The notes under the pieces were generated by a model. The model saw nothing but the letters and a program-made list of their open reading frames with translations. It did not search any database and was not told the DNA's origin. The translations under genes were made by a program, and so were the position numbers. Shown here in pieces: positions 6,477 through 9,933 of a DNA stretch of 9,933 nucleotides (position 1 is its first letter; each line of letters begins with the position of its first letter). The DNA is taken from NCBI GenBank assembly GCA_965369385.1, contig CBDUQP010000120.1, positions 1-9,933 on the forward strand, read 5' to 3'. The DNA is from CBDUQP01 sp965369385 (lineage in GTDB: Bacteria > Planctomycetota > Phycisphaerae > SM23-33).

Positions 6477-7106
6477 ATGAGTGAGACCAGCAAGAACATC
6501 CTGACAGAACCTACCTCTCGCCGGCGGGCGGACATCCTCCGCGCAGCGACAAATGTCTTTGAGAAAAACGGGTATTCCGCCACAACTATGGCTGCGGTTG
6601 CAGCAGAAGCCAATGTCGCCAAAGGTAGCTTGTACAACTACTTCCCGTCCAAGCAGAAGCTGTTCGAAGCAGTCTTCAACGAGAGCTTCGCCGAAGACGA
6701 GGCCACGATGGATGCGCTGGTGGCGTCACCTCTGAGTGCGACCGAGAAGATCAGCAGGTACGTGGATCACTGGTTCGGGCGGCTGGAACACGCAAAGAAG
6801 ATCGGCGGGTTGATTATGGAGTTCTGGGCACATGCCACCAGAGGGCGAGCCGCCAAGGAAACCACCATCTTCCAGGAAGTTTACAGCCGCTGGCATGAAC
6901 GGATTCGGGAGATAATCAACCAGGGAGTTGCCGATGGCGACTTCCGCGACGAAATAGACGCCAGCAACGCGGCAATGGTCGTTCTGGCGATGATAGACGG
7001 CATGACGATGCACGCGATCATGCACACTGGAATCAAAATCGACGCGAACCTGTCTGACAAGATAAAGCTTGGCTTGCTCACCAGCTTGAGCGGTTCAAAA
7101 CTTTGA
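6477..7106 (+). CDS. TetR/AcrR-family transcriptional repressor
   Basis: This 209-aa cytoplasmic repressor carries the TetR_N DNA-binding domain at about 15-67: RADILRAATNVFEKNGYSATTM followed by the helix-turn-helix AAVAAEANVAKGSLYNYFPSK and LFEAVF (sequence given here in parts). The remaining helical part (about 80-209) is the variable ligand-binding and dimer domain, with no recognisable ligand signature. Start: ATG 6477 has GGAAG at 6462-6466 and gives the normal family length; the open frame extends back to an ATG at 6390, but the extra 29 residues have no family character. The stop (7104-7106) overlaps the ribosome site of the adaptor gene, 13 bases before that gene's start, so the two are translated from one message. 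It probably represses its own efflux operon through the palindrome at 6317-6336 and lets go when a pump substrate binds; this role is inferred from context. Confidence 0.9.
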   Translation: MSETSKNILTEPTSRRRADILRAATNVFEKNGYSATTMAAVAAEANVAKGSLYNYFPSKQKLFEAVFNESFAEDEATMDALVASPLSATEKISRYVDHWFGRLEHAKKIGGLIMEFWAHATRGRAAKETTIFQEVYSRWHERIREIINQGVADGDFRDEIDASNAAMVVLAMIDGMTMHAIMHTGIKIDANLSDKIKLGLLTSLSGSKL

Positions 7107-7119
7107 AGGACCTGTAACA

Positions 7120-8385
7120 ATGAAGTATCAGCGCACACAAACTGCCCCATCGCCCGCGACAGCGGTAATGGTTTTTCTCGCCACGGCGGCCATGCTGCTT
7201 GGCGGATGCGAGAAGAAGGAAGAGAAGGTAATCCCACCCAGAGTCGTCGACGTGGAGGTAATGACGATAACTCCCATGCCAACCTACGAGCACACGGTCA
7301 TAAAGCGTGCTAAGGTTGTGCCGAATCGAACAGTGGTTCTGTCGGCCGAGGTGGACGGGCGCGTAAATGCGATCTGCTGCGGAGAGGGCGTAAGTGTTCT
7401 GGGATCAGGCCCAAATCGTAGCGAGATCATCCGGCTCAAGACAGACATACTGCAACCCCAATATGATCAGGCAGTCGCAGGGCTCACTCGCACGAAAGCC
7501 GCCGTCACGCAGGCGAAGGCAACCATAAAGAGCGCCGAAGCCCAAGCCAGGTTTGATACTGCCGATTACGCCAGAGTTAAACGGCTCGCAGAGAAGAACA
7601 ACGCCAATCAGAGCGAACTGGAGAAGGCGCTGGCCACGATGGAAACCTCCAACGCGAGCGTTGAAGAGGCAAAGGCCGGCTTGAAGCAGGCCGAAGCATC
7701 GGTCATTGAGGCAACTGCGGCGCTGGCACTGGCAAGGGCCAACCTGGACCGTGCGGTGATCTTCTCGCCGGTCGACGGTATTCTAAATGATCTGAAGGTG
7801 GAACTCGGAGAATTCGTGACGGCCGGCACTCCGGTGGCGGAAATCGTGGATACCAGCATCGTCAAGGTTACCGTCGACATGCCCGAACGGAACATCCAAT
7901 ATGTCAACAAGGGTGACGAAGCCCTGATCCTGTATTCCGTGCGAGGGCAGAAACGCCAGCGTAAGGCAAAGATCACTTACATCGATTCCCTGGCCCACGA
8001 ACAATCACTCACCACGAGAGTGGAACTTGCCATACCTAACGATAACGGCGAGCTGCGTTGCGGAAGAATCGCAAAGGTCCGCTTCACGCTGGAGAAGCTC
8101 ACAGATGTGATAATGATACCGATGAAGGCAATGACCACCATGGATTCCGAAGGCCCCCAGACCAACCACGCCGTGTATGTGGTCGATGGCGACAAGGCGA
8201 GGCGGGTTAACGTTGTCGGCGGGTTCATGAAGGGTAACGATATCCGGATAGTCAGCGGTCTGAAAGCCGGCGACAGGATTATCATCACAGGCCAAAGGAA
8301 TGTAACCAACCAGCAGCTTGTGAGAATAATGAAGAAAGACTCAACATCGGGGCCGGTGGCAGAACTTGTAGCCGACAAGAAGTGA
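7120..8385 (+). CDS. RND efflux periplasmic adaptor (membrane fusion protein), lipoprotein
   Basis: This 421-aa adaptor should link the inner-membrane RND pump to an outer-membrane channel. It has a signal with lipobox LGGC, giving lipidated Cys30 and membrane anchoring in the periplasm. Domains in order: first lipoyl half (about 70-105, VLSAEVDGRV), an Ala/Glu/Lys-rich coiled-coil hairpin (about 112-208), second lipoyl half (about 210-245, IFSPVDGILNDLKVELGEFVTAGTPVAEI), beta-barrel (about 247-325) and a membrane-proximal domain (about 330-405, VIMIPMKAM... GLKAGDRIIITG). ATG 7120 is fixed by GAAGGA at 7105-7110. Odd points: the turn leaving the first lipoyl half is longer than usual (GEGVSVLGSGPNRSEII replaces the common GDxVKKGQxLxxLD) and contains vicinal Cys86-Cys87. 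The gene lies 13 bp after tetR and 124 bp before the pump gene. The family is firm; the substrate is unknown. Confidence 0.92.
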   Translation: MKYQRTQTAPSPATAVMVFLATAAMLLGGCEKKEEKVIPPRVVDVEVMTITPMPTYEHTVIKRAKVVPNRTVVLSAEVDGRVNAICCGEGVSVLGSGPNRSEIIRLKTDILQPQYDQAVAGLTRTKAAVTQAKATIKSAEAQARFDTADYARVKRLAEKNNANQSELEKALATMETSNASVEEAKAGLKQAEASVIEATAALALARANLDRAVIFSPVDGILNDLKVELGEFVTAGTPVAEIVDTSIVKVTVDMPERNIQYVNKGDEALILYSVRGQKRQRKAKITYIDSLAHEQSLTTRVELAIPNDNGELRCGRIAKVRFTLEKLTDVIMIPMKAMTTMDSEGPQTNHAVYVVDGDKARRVNVVGGFMKGNDIRIVSGLKAGDRIIITGQRNVTNQQLVRIMKKDSTSGPVAELVADKK

Positions 8386-8415
8386 CCCCAAGCAAATGCT
8401 CCGCCACTCATGAAT

Positions 8416-8436
8416 CGTCGAGCGGACAATTCGACG
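8416..8436 (+). repeat. Inverted repeat between adaptor and pump genes
   Basis: CGTCGA (8416-8421), a 9-base loop and TCGACG (8431-8436) form a perfect 6-bp stem in the 124-bp gap. No T-run follows, so transcription should continue into the pump gene. It may affect message stability or the ratio of adaptor to pump. A 29-codon frame (ATG 8410, stop 8497-8499) overlaps it but has no ribosome site. Confidence 0.35.
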
Positions 8437-8509
8437 TCTATCGATGTGGGCGGTAACCATGAAACTTCAATACGATCCGCGTTTACTTTGACAACGTAAG
8501 AGGAATTCC

Positions 8510-9933
8510 GTGCTACTTTCAAACGCAGCAATAAAGAATCGTACAACCGTGATGGTGCTGATCGTTCTGGTCGTCATATCCGGCGTGTACAGTTATATGT
8601 CTCTCCCGCGTGAGTCGTCCCCTGACGTCAAGATCCCCTTCATCTTCGTGACCACCACGCGCGACGGCGTAAGCCCTGAGGATATGGAATCCTCCGTCAC
8701 TGCAAAGATCGAAGATAACGCGACCGGGCTCAACGGGATCAAGGAAATAAGGTCAACTTCCGCTGAAGGTCTATCCACCATCATCTTCGAGTTCCTTCCC
8801 GAAGTGGATTCGGCCATTGCAATGCGAGACGTGAAAGACAAGGTAGACCTCGCACGCAAGGACCTGCCCAAGGACATTGACGAACCAGTCGTCACCGAAA
8901 TCAATCTCGCGGAGATACCAATCATCAACGTGACGTTCGCCGGTGATGTTTCGCCGGTGAAGATGAAAGCAATCGCAGATCTCTTTGAGGACACCATCAA
9001 GGCAAAGGTCAAGGGCATCCTAGATGTGACGATCTCCGGCGATCGCGAAAGGGAAATACGCCTCGTCATGGATCCGGACAGGATCGCGGCCTACGGACTG
9101 ACGGTGGCGGAGCTCTATTCCCTGATACAGAACGAGAACGTGAACATCTCAGCCGGCGGAATGGAAACCGAAGGAACCAGCTTCAACATCCGAGTGCCGG
9201 CGGAATTCACCAAGCCTGAAGACGTCGGCAACCTCCCGCTGACAATGCGTGACGGCAAAACCATCTACCTGGCAGACGTTGCGACGGTTATCGATACCTT
9301 CAAAGACCGCACAACATACTCGCGACTCAACGGCAAGCCTAGCGTCACCGTGAGCATATCAAAACGCATCGGCGAGAACATCGTAAGGATCGCCGGTGAG
9401 GTCCGCACAATCGTGGAAGCATTCCGCCTGCAGGTACCGAGCGGCGTAACAATTGGCATACCTCACGATGCGTCCAGACATATTGACGATATGGTCAAGG
9501 ATCTCGAGAACAGCATCTTCTCCGCGCTAGTGCTTGTGATGATTGTGCTGGTTGCATTCATGGGCTTCCGGACCAGCATGATAGTCGCGGTTGCGATTCC
9601 GATGAGCATGCTCATCAGCTTCGCCATTATTCAGTTAATGGGATACACGCTGAACATGATCGTGCTGTTCAGCCTGATACTTGCCCTGGGTATGCTGGTG
9701 GATAATGCCATAGTTATCGTGGAGAATATCTATCGCCATCAACAGATGGGATACTCCCGAGCGGAAGCAGCAATGAAGGGAACGGGCGAAGTCGCATGGC
9801 CTGTTATCTCGTCAACGGCAACCACGCTGGCTGCATTCTCTCCGCTGATCTTCTGGCCTGGCATGATGGGTGATTTTATGAAGTATCTGCACATCACATT
9901 GGTGATCACGCTAACTAGTTCGCTATTCGTAGC
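8510..9933 (+). CDS. RND-family efflux pump, inner-membrane permease subunit (5' part, cut by window end)
   Basis: The frame is open from GTG 8510 to the window end, giving 474 complete codons of a protein normally about 1,030 aa long. The start is set by AAGAGGA at 8498-8504 (5-base spacer) and a stop in frame at 8489-8491. It is a proton-driven exporter of the AcrB/HAE1 type. TM1 lies at about 12-32, followed by the conserved SLPRESSPDVKIPFIFVTT. The first porter-docking domain covers about 38-330 (GVSPEDMESSVT, EIRSTSAEG, RIAAYGLTVAELYSLIQNEN), then come TM2-TM4 (about 335-405) and the start of TM5 (about 430-450). The TM4 motif reads GMLVDNAIVIVENI (394-407): Asp398 is kept, but the second Asp of the AcrB proton relay is Asn399, as occurs in some RND subfamilies. 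It would work with the adaptor encoded at 7120-8385; the outer-membrane channel is not in the window. The substrate is unknown. Confidence 0.92.
   Translation, partial: MLLSNAAIKNRTTVMVLIVLVVISGVYSYMSLPRESSPDVKIPFIFVTTTRDGVSPEDMESSVTAKIEDNATGLNGIKEIRSTSAEGLSTIIFEFLPEVDSAIAMRDVKDKVDLARKDLPKDIDEPVVTEINLAEIPIINVTFAGDVSPVKMKAIADLFEDTIKAKVKGILDVTISGDREREIRLVMDPDRIAAYGLTVAELYSLIQNENVNISAGGMETEGTSFNIRVPAEFTKPEDVGNLPLTMRDGKTIYLADVATVIDTFKDRTTYSRLNGKPSVTVSISKRIGENIVRIAGEVRTIVEAFRLQVPSGVTIGIPHDASRHIDDMVKDLENSIFSALVLVMIVLVAFMGFRTSMIVAVAIPMSMLISFAIIQLMGYTLNMIVLFSLILALGMLVDNAIVIVENIYRHQQMGYSRAEAAMKGTGEVAWPVISSTATTLAAFSPLIFWPGMMGDFMKYLHITLVITLTSSLFV

Noticed and set aside
8410..8499. 29-codon frame between adaptor and pump as a real small gene
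   Set aside because: There is no ribosome site, no hydrophobic segment or motif; kept only as an observation under the gap finding.
7977..8546. Minus-strand open frame of 189 codons spanning the adaptor end and the pump start
   Set aside because: It is a shadow of two well-supported genes on the other strand, without domain features.
8593..9069. Minus-strand open frame of 158 codons inside the pump gene
   Set aside because: The plus strand encodes conserved RND porter sequence throughout this stretch.
1..9933. CRISPR array, tRNA, rRNA, riboswitch or intact insertion sequence
   Set aside because: No regularly spaced long repeats, no transposase-like protein, and no recognisable structured RNA gene were found on reading the window.

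Overview
The window comes from a moderately GC-rich bacterium (about 58-65% GC in sampled rows of most genes) with a Gram-negative envelope, shown by an RND pump and its lipoprotein adaptor. Several traits fit a member of the PVC group or a planctomycete-like lineage: a fused two-unit ABC-2 permease beside an exported HEAT-repeat protein, the style of the RND sequence, GTG starts and short AGGAG-type ribosome sites. That assignment is a guess from sequence style and no marker gene is present.

Layout, all genes on the + strand. (1) 14-1690 is a 558-aa ABC-2 permease made of two related halves. It begins with an ATGA overlap, so it was probably preceded by its ATPase gene. (2) 1766-3652 is an exported 628-aa HEAT-repeat protein. 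(3) 3915-5015 is a class II Fic-family AMP-transferase with its autoinhibitory motif and a C-terminal winged helix. It sits in lower-GC DNA behind its own well-formed promoter. (4) 5266-6144 is an AraC-type regulator fused to a GyrI-like ligand-binding domain. (5) 6477-7106, 7120-8385 and 8510 to the window end form a tetR - RND adaptor - RND pump operon. The pump is cut off by the window edge after 474 codons.

How the genes work together. The right half looks like a drug or toxic-compound response locus. A TetR repressor heads its own efflux operon, and a perfect 20-bp palindrome lies right at the predicted start of transcription, which fits autorepression released by a ligand. The adaptor and pump would form two parts of a tripartite efflux complex; no outer-membrane factor is visible. 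The neighbouring AraC-GyrI regulator belongs to a family that often senses drugs, but nothing here proves that it controls this pump. The left half (ABC permease and HEAT protein) seems to be the end of a separate export or envelope locus, and the Fic gene a stand-alone insertion between the two.

I saw no rRNA, tRNA, CRISPR array or intact mobile element. The most interesting points are the regulatory architecture in front of tetR, a strong ribosome site before an in-frame ATG at the domain junction of the AraC-GyrI gene, the compact promoter-palindrome region before fic, and departures from consensus in the pump and adaptor. I found no convincing wholly new system.
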